The notes below the pieces were generated by a model. The model was given only the letters and a program-made list of their open reading frames with translations, had not been told where the DNA came from and did not search any database. This document shows, in pieces, positions 37,303 through 45,381 of a DNA stretch of 64,000 bases (within the stretch, counting starts at the first letter, position 1; every line of letters starts with the position of its first letter). This DNA is from Actinomycetes bacterium. GTDB taxonomy: Bacteria > Actinomycetota > Acidimicrobiia > Acidimicrobiales > Ilumatobacteraceae. The stretch is taken from contig JAIXWJ010000037.1 of the NCBI GenBank assembly GCA_027491335.1, positions 1 through 64,000 on the forward strand, in the 5' to 3' direction. The position numbers and the translations under genes are program-made.

Positions 37303-37391
37303 GTTCGCGCGCCGTTCGTCTTGACGAAACCCTGACGAAGGGCCGACAAACGTCGGCCGATACCCGTGCGGACACGAGACGGGACCGGCTG

Positions 37392-37895
37392 ATGGCGAGA
37401 AAAGCGACGACGGACGAGGGCTCCAGCCTCGTGGAGACGGTGATCGCCGTGTCGTTGATGGGCCTGGTGGTGGCCGGTGTTCTCGGGGCCATGTGGTCGT
37501 CGGTTCGTCTGTCGCGATTCTCCGACGACCAAGCCAAGGTGGAAGCGGTCCTGGGCAGTGCCGCGGACCGATTGGCCAACTACGCGTACATCCCCTGCCC
37601 CACGATCTCCGGAAACGGTGGCTATCTGCCCATCGTCCAAGCCGCCGCCGGCACGGTGGATTGGCCCACTTCCACCGTCACCCTCGTCTCGTTGCGCTAC
37701 TGGTTACCCACGTCGGCGTCGGAGGGAACGTGGGCCACCACCAACGGCTTGTCGGGAACTCAGTGCAACGAGTCGGCATCGCTCACCACGGCTCGCACGC
37801 TGCAGCTGATCACCATCTCGGTGACGTCGCCATCGGGCTACAGCAAACAACTCGAGGTGGTGAAGAACAATGTCTTTCCCCGCATCATCTCGTGA
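37392..37895 (+). CDS. Type IV prepilin-like protein
   Basis: 167 residues from the ATG at 37392. There is a short charged leader, then the prepilin peptidase site G10^SSLVETVIAVSLMGLV with Glu at mature position 5. A hydrophobic helix to about residue 30 and a small globular domain with two or three Cys (C58 in IPCPTIS, later TQCNES) follow. This is a pilin or pseudopilin of the GspI/PilV kind by position and size. Its 3' end overlaps the vWA prepilin gene by 26 bp. Confidence 0.82.
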   Translation: MARKATTDEGSSLVETVIAVSLMGLVVAGVLGAMWSSVRLSRFSDDQAKVEAVLGSAADRLANYAYIPCPTISGNGGYLPIVQAAAGTVDWPTSTVTLVSLRYWLPTSASEGTWATTNGLSGTQCNESASLTTARTLQLITISVTSPSGYSKQLEVVKNNVFPRIIS

Positions 37896-39576
37896 CTCTC
37901 GTGATCGGGGCATGACCCTCGTCGAGTTGCTCATCACGGTCACCATCCTCGGGATCATCATGTCGTCGTTGGCCGCGGCCGTCATCGTGATGCTTCGCGC
38001 CGAGGCGCCCACCCGTGATCGCATCGCCGAGTCGAAGGACGTCACCTTCCTGCAAGCATGGATTCCCACCGATCTGGCCTCGGCCGTGTCGCGAAACACC
38101 GATCCACTGCACCAACCGGCCGCCGCATCACCGCTGCCGGGAACGAACGTGATCACCATCTCGCGGCCCGACCTCTCGAACCCCGCGTCGACCACCTACG
38201 TGACGATCAGTTATCGCTACGTGCAGGACGGTGACGAGTGGCAACTCCGGCGCTACGAGATTCGCAACGCCACCGGACCCGATCCCGACGTCACGCAGGT
38301 GGGGGTGGCCCACGAATTGGCGGCCCCACCAGCCACGTGGTCTCCTTCGCAAGCGCCCGTGCACGCGGTTCGGGTGACGGCACGAAACCAAGTGGTGCTT
38401 CGGCCCATCGGCGAGGACATCGACGTCACCTTCGCCAGCGGCGAGGTGTTCACCACCGGCGGCGCGGGTCTGTCGTCGGAGGATCAGTTGCCCACGAACT
38501 ACAGCGGAGGAATCGTCGATCCCGCCGCGCCACCGAGCCGGTGTGGCGGGACGGTGACCATCGTCCTCGACACGTCCTCGTCCGTTCCGTCGCAGAATGG
38601 TCAGACCGCTCTCGTCAACGCGGCCCTCGGCTTCATCGATGCCTACACCGGCACCCCGACCTTCATGCGAATCGTCGGATTCGACGTGTCCGCGTACTCG
38701 TATTATCCGACGACCGCCGGGCAGTACGTGAACATCCTCAATCCGTCGACGTCACTCACGGCCATGCGCAACAAGGTCGACGCACAGGACACGTCCGCGG
38801 GACGCTGGGGCGGCGGCACCAACTGGGAGGATGGACTCTGGCAGGCGTTCAGAACCACGGCGGGCACACCATTCGCGCAACTCCCCGAGTTGGTGGTGTT
38901 CGTGTCCGATGGTGAACCCAATCGCAATCGCACCAACCTGCCGAACGATGGCGACACCCGTTACAACTCGACGGACCTGTCGCGCGCCGTCACCGCGGCG
39001 AACTACGGGCGAGGAACCGGCGCCCGAGTCGTCGGCGTTCTCGTCGGCAACGACGCCAGCACCACGAATCAGGACCGAATGCGCAACGTCGTGGGCCCGA
39101 TCACATGGAACGGATCCGGCCCCACGAATCTGGGCAACGCCGCCGCGGCCGACTTCTTCCTTCCCGCCAACTCGGCGTCCTTCGCCCAGTTGGGGAACGT
39201 GTTGCGCGCGATCAGCGCCGCCCAATGCGGTGGAACCGTGACCGTGCAGAAGCGCATCGAAGTGAACGGTTCGCTCGTCGATGCCGCCGGCGTGTGGAAC
39301 TACACCACCGACGTGGGCGTTCGGGAACTCGACCATTCGACGTCGTCGTCGATCACGTTCGACTACACCTTCGCCTCGGGAACGACGAGTCGAGTCGTGC
39401 GCATCGGCGAGACACCGGTGTCCGGATACACCTTCGTGCGCGCCGAGTGCAGTTCCGGTGGCGTGCCGCTACCGGCCGGTCGCATCTCGGCTCCCACCGA
39501 TGGCACCTCCGGAGTGGTCGTCACCCTCACCCCCGACGAAGCGGTGTCCTGTCTCATGATCTCGAGGCCCTCATGA
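37870..39576 (+). CDS. Modular prepilin with von Willebrand A domain
   Basis: 568 residues. The prepilin motif G14^MTLVELLITVTILG has Glu19 at mature position 5 and is followed by a pilin-type N-domain (to about 215). A vWA domain spans about 226-450 with a full MIDAS: D234/S236/S238 (LDTSSS), T317 (GGGTNWED) and D347 (VSDGEPN). Cys225 and Cys453 sit just outside the domain, each in CGGTVT, and could close it by a disulfide. Residues about 454-566 look like a prealbumin/Ig-type beta domain with Cys527 and Cys561. Modular minor pilins with vWA heads are known adhesins in Streptococcus sanguinis (PilB). It probably sits at a pilus tip. Confidence 0.88.
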   Translation: MSFPASSRDSRDRGMTLVELLITVTILGIIMSSLAAAVIVMLRAEAPTRDRIAESKDVTFLQAWIPTDLASAVSRNTDPLHQPAAASPLPGTNVITISRPDLSNPASTTYVTISYRYVQDGDEWQLRRYEIRNATGPDPDVTQVGVAHELAAPPATWSPSQAPVHAVRVTARNQVVLRPIGEDIDVTFASGEVFTTGGAGLSSEDQLPTNYSGGIVDPAAPPSRCGGTVTIVLDTSSSVPSQNGQTALVNAALGFIDAYTGTPTFMRIVGFDVSAYSYYPTTAGQYVNILNPSTSLTAMRNKVDAQDTSAGRWGGGTNWEDGLWQAFRTTAGTPFAQLPELVVFVSDGEPNRNRTNLPNDGDTRYNSTDLSRAVTAANYGRGTGARVVGVLVGNDASTTNQDRMRNVVGPITWNGSGPTNLGNAAAADFFLPANSASFAQLGNVLRAISAAQCGGTVTVQKRIEVNGSLVDAAGVWNYTTDVGVRELDHSTSSSITFDYTFASGTTSRVVRIGETPVSGYTFVRAECSSGGVPLPAGRISAPTDGTSGVVVTLTPDEAVSCLMISRPS

Positions 39577-41033
39577 ACCGCGACACTCGAGACTCCGGAT
39601 CGGCGCTGTTGATGGTGATGATCCTGATGGTCGTGGGTGGCGTGATCGCCACCGGACTCTTGACGTATTCCCAGGCGGTGATTCGAGCTCGTCCCGCACT
39701 GCACGAACGCATCACCGGTGCCGAGGCCGTGAAGTCCGGCACCCGTATGGCCATCACGTTGCAGCGCGAGTTCGGGCCGTCCGATTGCTTCACTCGGTCC
39801 GTTCGTTGGACGATCGCCGACACCGCGGTCACGGCCACGTGTTCCTCTCTCTCCAGCTACACCACCGGCCGGGGACGAATCGGAACGATCATCACCGCCA
39901 ACGGTGGAGGTCCCTCCAACATCGTGACGCCGAGTTGGGCCGGGAACGTGTCGACGGCGTTGCTGGGCGACGTGTCGATCAACACCGGCGCACTCGGATC
40001 GTCATCGTCGAGTCTTCTGTCCCGCGGTGCGGCTGGTGCGTTCGTCTGGACCCCCACGAACACCGGTTGGTGGCAGATGGTGGGCGACCTCGACGGATCC
40101 ACCCGCGCGTATCCCGCACTCCCCCAAGTGCCCAGCTACTCGCGACCGGGGTCGCAAGCCGCGATCGGCTCGTGCGTTCTCTACTACCCGGGTCGCTATT
40201 TGGGGACCACTCCCATGACGTTGACCGGCGGCACGCATTACTTCGCCTCCGGCGTGTACTACTTCGAACGACCGATCGTCGTCTCGGGCGGTGCGCAGGT
40301 GGTGTTCGGAGAGGGCCTTCACTCCGGATGCGCCGTCGATGCTCAGGCGGCCTACGCCAGCACCGCGCCCAAGAGCCACGAGATCACCGGCAAGGGTGCC
40401 ACGATCCTGCTGGGTGACGTCGCCACCCTCACGGTTCAGGAATCATCGGTGCGCATCAATCGACGGGTGTCGACGGCGTCCACCCGTGGCAGCGAAGGAG
40501 TGTCGATCCGTACGGTCAACTTCGGACAGTCGAACGCGTCGGTGACGATTCCGGCCGACACGGTGCTGCTGGCCGATGGCTCCACTTCTCCGGTCGCGAC
40601 GCATTCGATCGTCCCCATCGCCAACTCGAGCCCGGTGTCGTATCGCACTTCCTCGCTCGTGCCGGCAACCGCGTGGGCGATCGACGTCCGACTGAGTGGG
40701 TCCAACGTGTCGGCGAATCGATTCATCGCCGATGGATACGTCTTCGTTCCCAACGCCGGCGTACGCGTGACCGGCAACTCATCGGCGTACGCGTTGTCCA
40801 GCACCGGCGGCGTGGTGGCCATGCGCGTCGAGCACTCGATGAACACCGCCCCCTCGGTGGCGAACAACTACGCCACCGGCATCGTGTCCGAGACGATTCA
40901 ACGACGCGTGCGGTTGTCGGTGATCGAGGACTCCGACATGGACTCCGGAGCGCCTGGTGCGGTCTCGACCGCGGTGCTCGAGGTGCACTCCGATCGCAGT
41001 TACGCGATCAACTCCTGGGTGATCGACCCGTGA
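39573..41033 (+). CDS. Prepilin-like protein, PilX/GspK-type N-terminus, beta-rich
   Basis: 486 residues from an ATG overlapping the previous stop (ATGA). The leader MNRDTRDSG^SALLMVMILMVVGG has a cleavable glycine but Met, not Glu, at mature position 5, as in PilX/GspK-type minor pilins. The rest is Ser/Thr/Gly-rich and beta-strand-like, with GGTHYFASGVYYFERPIVVSGGAQVVFGEG-type short turns that would suit a beta-helix (I give only the pattern, not a fold call). With the two upstream genes it forms a minor-pilin set. Confidence 0.75.
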   Translation: MNRDTRDSGSALLMVMILMVVGGVIATGLLTYSQAVIRARPALHERITGAEAVKSGTRMAITLQREFGPSDCFTRSVRWTIADTAVTATCSSLSSYTTGRGRIGTIITANGGGPSNIVTPSWAGNVSTALLGDVSINTGALGSSSSSLLSRGAAGAFVWTPTNTGWWQMVGDLDGSTRAYPALPQVPSYSRPGSQAAIGSCVLYYPGRYLGTTPMTLTGGTHYFASGVYYFERPIVVSGGAQVVFGEGLHSGCAVDAQAAYASTAPKSHEITGKGATILLGDVATLTVQESSVRINRRVSTASTRGSEGVSIRTVNFGQSNASVTIPADTVLLADGSTSPVATHSIVPIANSSPVSYRTSSLVPATAWAIDVRLSGSNVSANRFIADGYVFVPNAGVRVTGNSSAYALSSTGGVVAMRVEHSMNTAPSVANNYATGIVSETIQRRVRLSVIEDSDMDSGAPGAVSTAVLEVHSDRSYAINSWVIDP

Positions 41034-41040
41034 CGACGAA

Positions 41041-41916
41041 TCAGCCGGCCAACACCGCGCGGGCCACCAGATCGGTGCCGAACGCGGTGAGGATCGCCAG
41101 ATACATGAGTCCGGTGGCGGCCATGACCGCCGAGTAGGCCCGCTCTTGCAGCGCCTTCAGGGTGACCACCGCCAACACACCGGTGGTGATCGCACAGGCC
41201 GCCCAGAACCATCCCAGCTGTCCGCTCCAGCCATCGTCCACCGTGCCGGAGAACACGCTGAACATTCCGGTGGGCACGAGCATCACCGCCACTTCGATCG
41301 GCCACACCCATAGGAACGCCTTCACGATCTCGTTGACGTGTCGGCGCGGCAAACCCGGCTGCACGAGATACCAATGACCGAGCAACATCGCGTCGCTCAC
41401 CAGACCGAGAAACACCGCGCCGGTGATGATTCGCACGACCGCCAACACGTCGGCGCCCCCGGCGGCGACGCCGGCGGCCACGAGAACGGGCACCCCGAGG
41501 ATCACGGGCAACAAGTCGAGTCGCGGATCGAACTCCGGGCCCACCACGGAATCACGGGCCGACGCCGCGCGTTCGATGCCGGTCATTCGCGCCACGCGCT
41601 CGGAGCGTTCGTCGTGTTGCTCGAGAAAACCGCGCACCCCGGCTCGCCGACGAGAGATGCTTTGCACCAAAGGCACCAGACACGCGATGGCCACGGCGAC
41701 GCCACCGACATTGCGGATGGCCTCGGCGTCGCCATCGAACGACGTGCCGGCGAAGAGAATCGCACCGACCGCCATGACGAGATACGTGCCCCGCAGAAGC
41801 CAGCCGTATCCCAATCCGACCTCACGATGACGCGTGGTGAACCAGCATCCGAACATTCCACCGATCGCCCATTGCAACAGCACCGTGGTGGCATCGAGCT
41901 GAATCACGTCCGACAC
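41041..41916 (-). CDS. Multi-pass membrane protein, unknown family
   Basis: 291 residues from the GTG at 41916 (VSDVIQLDATTVLLQW). It has about eight hydrophobic helices, with a cytoplasmic loop in the middle rich in Arg/Glu (FLEQHDERSERVARMTGIERA). No motif I recognise is present. It converges on the pilin cluster with 7 bp between stops and is divergent from a lipoprotein gene. Upstream in-frame sequence to 42384 overlaps that lipoprotein gene on the other strand and is not used. Confidence 0.65.
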   Translation of the reverse strand: MSDVIQLDATTVLLQWAIGGMFGCWFTTRHREVGLGYGWLLRGTYLVMAVGAILFAGTSFDGDAEAIRNVGGVAVAIACLVPLVQSISRRRAGVRGFLEQHDERSERVARMTGIERAASARDSVVGPEFDPRLDLLPVILGVPVLVAAGVAAGGADVLAVVRIITGAVFLGLVSDAMLLGHWYLVQPGLPRRHVNEIVKAFLWVWPIEVAVMLVPTGMFSVFSGTVDDGWSGQLGWFWAACAITTGVLAVVTLKALQERAYSAVMAATGLMYLAILTAFGTDLVARAVLAG

Positions 41917-41961
41917 GCTACGACCACCCGACTCGTTCGGGACGCACCGTAGGCTGATCGC

Positions 41962-42645
41962 GTGACACCGGCCATACCCCGTCGATTCCGAGTCGCTCGT
42001 GCGATGACTCCGATCGCGATCATGGTCTTCGCGCTGTCGTCGTGCTTCACCGGGGCGCGACCCACGCTCGAACCGGTCGACACCATCGTCATGGTGGACG
42101 ACCCCGCGGCGTCCGCCGTACTCGACATCCTCGGATCGACGCCCACGTCGACTTCGTTCACCGTTAGCTACGAGATCGTCACCAATTTCGGGGGTCTCAC
42201 GACCCTGGCCGTCGTCGCCGTCGACGAGATCCTCGGCACGAGCGTTGAGATCGCGGAGACGCGCTACCTGTTCACCGCCGAGGGCACCACCTCGACCTGC
42301 TCGACGACGACGTTCGAGTGCGTCAACGGCATCGACGAGACGCGCGTCTCCGATCGCCAACTGACGTCGACGTTCTTCAAGCAATCCGCCATCGAGCGAA
42401 TTCGCCAGGACACTCGCGTAGCCGTGGCTCCGGCCAACGGTCGTGAAGACTCGACGATCGCCGACCGCACGAGCGTGTGTGCCGACTTCTCGGTGGTCGA
42501 CTCACAAGGTGCCGCGCGCACCAAGACGTACTGCGCTCTCGCGGACTACGCGGTGATCTCGACGATGGAGACGGCCGATCTCTCGGTGCGAGCCGTGGCC
42601 GTCGAGGATTCGATCGACACCGCGCGCTTCCAGCCGCCCGCCTGA
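41962..42645 (+). CDS. Predicted lipoprotein of unknown function
   Basis: 227 residues from a GTG start. A basic N-region and hydrophobic stretch (PIAIMVFALSSC) end in the lipobox LSSC, so a lipid-anchored extracytoplasmic protein is likely. The mature part is small, beta-rich and contains paired Cys (TCSTTTFEC, later VCAD and YCAL). I recognise no family. It is divergent from the membrane protein gene and converges on the NlpC/P60 gene with 7 bp between stops. Confidence 0.65.
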   Translation: MTPAIPRRFRVARAMTPIAIMVFALSSCFTGARPTLEPVDTIVMVDDPAASAVLDILGSTPTSTSFTVSYEIVTNFGGLTTLAVVAVDEILGTSVEIAETRYLFTAEGTTSTCSTTTFECVNGIDETRVSDRQLTSTFFKQSAIERIRQDTRVAVAPANGREDSTIADRTSVCADFSVVDSQGAARTKTYCALADYAVISTMETADLSVRAVAVEDSIDTARFQPPA

Positions 42646-42652
42646 GAAAACG

Positions 42653-43372
42653 TCATTCCGTCGGATCCCCGACTTTGCTCCGCTTCATCGAACGATTCCC
42701 GAGGAACTTGATCTCGACGTGACGACCGGGATACGGCGAGTGAATGATCGCCTGACCGACTCCGAGCCACATCATGACGTGACCCGGATAGCGAACCAGA
42801 TCGCCGGCTTGAGCGGTGGCGAACGTGCGTGGCTCGGCCGCGCGTATCTGCGCGGTGGAGTTACGCGGCAATTGGAATCCCGCCATCGACCACGCGAAGG
42901 TGGTCAGTCCCGAACAGTCGAACCCGACACCGGGAAGCGATGCGTTGCGCTTGTACGGAACCCCGAGTTGCGTCAATGCTCCGAGCACCGCCAATTGATG
43001 CTCCAGATCCGCCCGCGCCCACGCTTGCTCGAACTGCTCTCCCGGCGTCCACAATCGCAAACCGACCTTGGCGGCCAACTCCGATCGCGCGGCCACGTAC
43101 GCGGACGACAACTGTCCGCCACCGGCGACATCGATGCGCAACAACGCCAAGGCCCGCGCCGCGTCGTCGGCGATGGGATCGTTCAGACGCACGACCGCGG
43201 GCGCCGATGACGGGGCCGCGGCATTCGCGACCGACACCTCGCCCCAAACCGGCACCAGGAGCAGTGTCGCCAGCAGAGCCACGCCCGCTCGCACCAGTCG
43301 GGGTCGGCCGTGCCACCGTCCCCGTTGGGTGACCCGGGAGACCTCGGTAGCGACGTGGTCCGGTGTGGGCAT
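42653..43372 (-). CDS. Exported NlpC/P60 (C40) peptidoglycan hydrolase
   Basis: 239 residues from MPTPDHVATE (ATG at 43372; an ATG at 43414 adds 14 residues). An N-terminal signal segment (RAGVALLATLLLVPVWG, then ANAAAPSS) precedes a helical spacer and the C40 domain. The nucleophile Cys is in VGFDCSGLTTFAWS and the His in YPGHVMMWLG. Such enzymes cut D-Glu-diaminopimelate bonds in the cell wall. An inverted repeat lies 25 bp upstream. The basic C-terminal tail (GNRSMKRSKVG) is short. Confidence 0.85.
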   Translation of the reverse strand: MPTPDHVATEVSRVTQRGRWHGRPRLVRAGVALLATLLLVPVWGEVSVANAAAPSSAPAVVRLNDPIADDAARALALLRIDVAGGGQLSSAYVAARSELAAKVGLRLWTPGEQFEQAWARADLEHQLAVLGALTQLGVPYKRNASLPGVGFDCSGLTTFAWSMAGFQLPRNSTAQIRAAEPRTFATAQAGDLVRYPGHVMMWLGVGQAIIHSPYPGRHVEIKFLGNRSMKRSKVGDPTE

Positions 43373-43396
43373 CCCGTCACGATAGGTAGAGGCATT

Positions 43397-43425
43397 TCGC
43401 AACACAACCGTCATATTTGTTGCGA
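43397..43425. promoter_or_regulatory. Perfect 8-bp dyad in the divergent NlpC/MobA-like promoter region
   Basis: TCGCAACA (43397-43404) and TGTTGCGA (43418-43425) are exact inverted copies. Their centres are 21 bp apart, about two helical turns, which is the geometry of a dimeric repressor site. They lie 25 bp upstream of the NlpC start and about 90 bp before the MobA-like gene. Which gene it controls is unknown. Confidence 0.4.
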
Positions 43426-43513
43426 GAACGACACATTTCCAGTCGGTTCGTCACGAAGATCCCCACCGAGATCACAAAACCGCAGGTCACAGGGCACGGC
43501 CACACGGCAAGAT

Positions 43514-44161
43514 GTGACCGTGAACGCCGGTGTGAATTCGACGATGCCGAATGTGGCGGTTGTGCCGGATGTGGCGGATGTGCCGGACGTGGCGGTGTTG
43601 CCGGGCGTGGGGGTGTTGCTGGCCGCGGGTGCCGGATCGCGCTTCACGGGTCCAACGCACAAGCTCTTGGCGCCTCTGGGCGACCGAACCGTCGTCGAGG
43701 CTTCCCTGGCCTCGGTGCTCGCCGCCGGCTTTTCCACCGTCGTCGTCGTCACCGGCGCCGTCACGATTCCCTTGTCCATCCTCGATCATCCCGGAGTCGT
43801 CGTGGCCCACAACTCCGACTGGGCGCAGGGTCAGGCCACCTCGATCGCCGTCGGCCTCCGCGCGGTGCGCGACCTCGGCTCGCGGGTCGCGGTCATCGGA
43901 TTGGGCGACCAACCCTTCGTCACTCCCTCGGCGTGGCGCGCGGTGGCTCGCACCGAATCCCCCATTGCCGTGGCCACCTACGACGGCGAGCGCGGCAATC
44001 CCGTTCGCCTCACCGACGACGTCTGGTCCTTGTTACCAACGACCGGAGACGTGGGCGCTCGGGCCCTCATGCGCCTGCGCCCCGAACTGGTTCGCGAAGT
44101 AGCCTGCGAGGGTTCCGCGGCTGACATCGACACGCAGGAGGATCTCGCCCCATGGACCTGA
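43514..44161 (+). CDS. MobA-like nucleotidyltransferase
   Basis: 215 residues from a GTG at 43514 (an ATG at 43544 is an alternative). After a short Val/Pro/Asp repeat tail comes the nucleotidyltransferase loop LLAAGAGSRFTGPTHKLLAPLGDRTVVE and a metal-site Asp in IGLGDQPFVTP. This matches the NTP-transferase/MobA-like family that attaches CMP or GMP to molybdopterin or works with XdhC and CoxG. It overlaps the CoxG gene by 10 bp, so it is likely a molybdo-hydroxylase maturation gene. The N-terminal repeat VPDVADVPDVAVLPGVGV is unusual. Confidence 0.82.
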   Translation: MTVNAGVNSTMPNVAVVPDVADVPDVAVLPGVGVLLAAGAGSRFTGPTHKLLAPLGDRTVVEASLASVLAAGFSTVVVVTGAVTIPLSILDHPGVVVAHNSDWAQGQATSIAVGLRAVRDLGSRVAVIGLGDQPFVTPSAWRAVARTESPIAVATYDGERGNPVRLTDDVWSLLPTTGDVGARALMRLRPELVREVACEGSAADIDTQEDLAPWT

Positions 44162-44871
44162 ACCATTCGATCACCGTCAATCAATCGATCGCCGAGACCT
44201 GGAAGATCCTCACCGATCTCGAGCGCATCGCCCCCTGTCTGCCCGGCGCCCAACTGCAAGAGATCGACGGTGACGTGTACAAGGGCGTCGTGAAGATCAA
44301 GGTCGGTCCCATCGTGGCCACCTTCAAGGGCGAGGCCCAGTTCGCCGAGCGCGACGACGTCAACTTCAAGGCCAGCTTGAAGGCCTCCGGTCGCGACACC
44401 GGCGGCAAGGGCAACGCTTCGGCCACCATCACCGCCCAACTGACGGCGCTCTCGGAGACCTCCACCGTGTGCAACGTGGTCACCGACCTCGCGATCACCG
44501 GCAAGGTGGCTCAGTTCGGCCGCGGCGCCATGGCCGACATCAGCGAGAAGCTCATCGCGCAGTTCGCCGACAATCTGAACACGCTCATCGACACCGAGGG
44601 CGCCACGGCACCGTCGACGACCGCAACCGACTCCGCCCCCTCGACGGGCGCGACGACCGCGGCAACATCAGCGGCAACGTCATCGGCCGCCGACACCTCG
44701 GGCGAACTTCCCAAGGTGCGCAAGATCGAAGGTCCGGCCGCCGAGCCGTTGAACCTGCAGGACGTGGCCGGTGGCGCGATGATGAAGCGCATCCTTCCGT
44801 TGCTGGCCGGTCTCGCGGCCCTGGGCTTGTTCCTGAAGCGAGTGTTCTCGCGCCGCCGCAAGCAGGCCTGA
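44152..44871 (+). CDS. coxG: CoxG (CO dehydrogenase subunit G)-type SRPBCC protein
   Basis: 239 residues. The START-like domain (about 1-150) shows NQSIAETWKILTDLERIAPCLPGAQL and KIKVGPIVATFKGEAQF. A Thr/Ala-rich linker and a C-terminal hydrophobic helix (ILPLLAGLAALGLFLKRVF) followed by a basic RRRK tail anchor it to the membrane. CoxG helps place form I CO dehydrogenase-like enzymes at the membrane in known systems. Structural coxMSL genes are not in the window. It overlaps the MobA-like gene. Confidence 0.85.
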   Translation: MDLNHSITVNQSIAETWKILTDLERIAPCLPGAQLQEIDGDVYKGVVKIKVGPIVATFKGEAQFAERDDVNFKASLKASGRDTGGKGNASATITAQLTALSETSTVCNVVTDLAITGKVAQFGRGAMADISEKLIAQFADNLNTLIDTEGATAPSTTATDSAPSTGATTAATSAATSSAADTSGELPKVRKIEGPAAEPLNLQDVAGGAMMKRILPLLAGLAALGLFLKRVFSRRRKQA

Positions 44872-44906
44872 GTCGTCGTCCGCATTCACGCGAATCGCCG
44901 ACGGTC

Positions 44907-45380
44907 ATGAATCATCGTCGCGAACCCGATGCCGCCGATGTCGATGCGGTCACTCGTCTGCTCGGACGACGACCGAACAGTTGGTTCGAGGTCGTCGTGC
45001 GTTCGGCGACCGGTGAGCCGATGGTGTTGCGCAACGCGCCGTTCATGGACGACGGAACTCCCATGCCCACCCGATTCTGGTTGTGCGATCCGGTCATCAC
45101 CGTGGCGGTCAGTCGACTCGAGGCCGACGGCGGAGTGAACCGAGCCGAAGCCGAGGTGGACGTCGACGAGTTGGCCGCCGCTCACCTTCGGTACGCCGCC
45201 GAACGCGACGCCGACATCGCGACCGATCACGTCGGGCCCCGACCATCGGGGGGCGTGGCCGGCACCCGCGTGGGCGTGAAGTGTCTGCACGCGCACTACG
45301 CCTGGCATTTGGCCGGTGGCGACGACCCGGTCGGGCGTTGGGTCGAACGACGACTCGCCGCGCTCGAGGGAGTCGATTGA
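44907..45380 (+). CDS. DUF501 protein
   Basis: 157 residues. The family signature is clear: PTRFWLCDPVITVAVSRLEADGGV, then GVAGTRVGVKCLHAHYAWHLAGGDDPVG. DUF501 proteins are widespread in Actinomycetota, next to ppx, and their function is unknown. The gene ends 1 bp before the ppx ATG, which keeps the known pairing. The usual upstream neighbours eno and a divisome septum gene (FtsB-like) are absent here. Confidence 0.9.
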   Translation: MNHRREPDAADVDAVTRLLGRRPNSWFEVVVRSATGEPMVLRNAPFMDDGTPMPTRFWLCDPVITVAVSRLEADGGVNRAEAEVDVDELAAAHLRYAAERDADIATDHVGPRPSGGVAGTRVGVKCLHAHYAWHLAGGDDPVGRWVERRLAALEGVD

Positions 45381-45381
45381 C

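Noticed and set aside
43373-43513. A c-di-AMP (ydaO-type) riboswitch before the NlpC/P60 gene
   Set aside because: Such switches occur before wall-hydrolase genes in actinobacteria, but I do not see the conserved blocks on the minus strand in this 140-bp gap.
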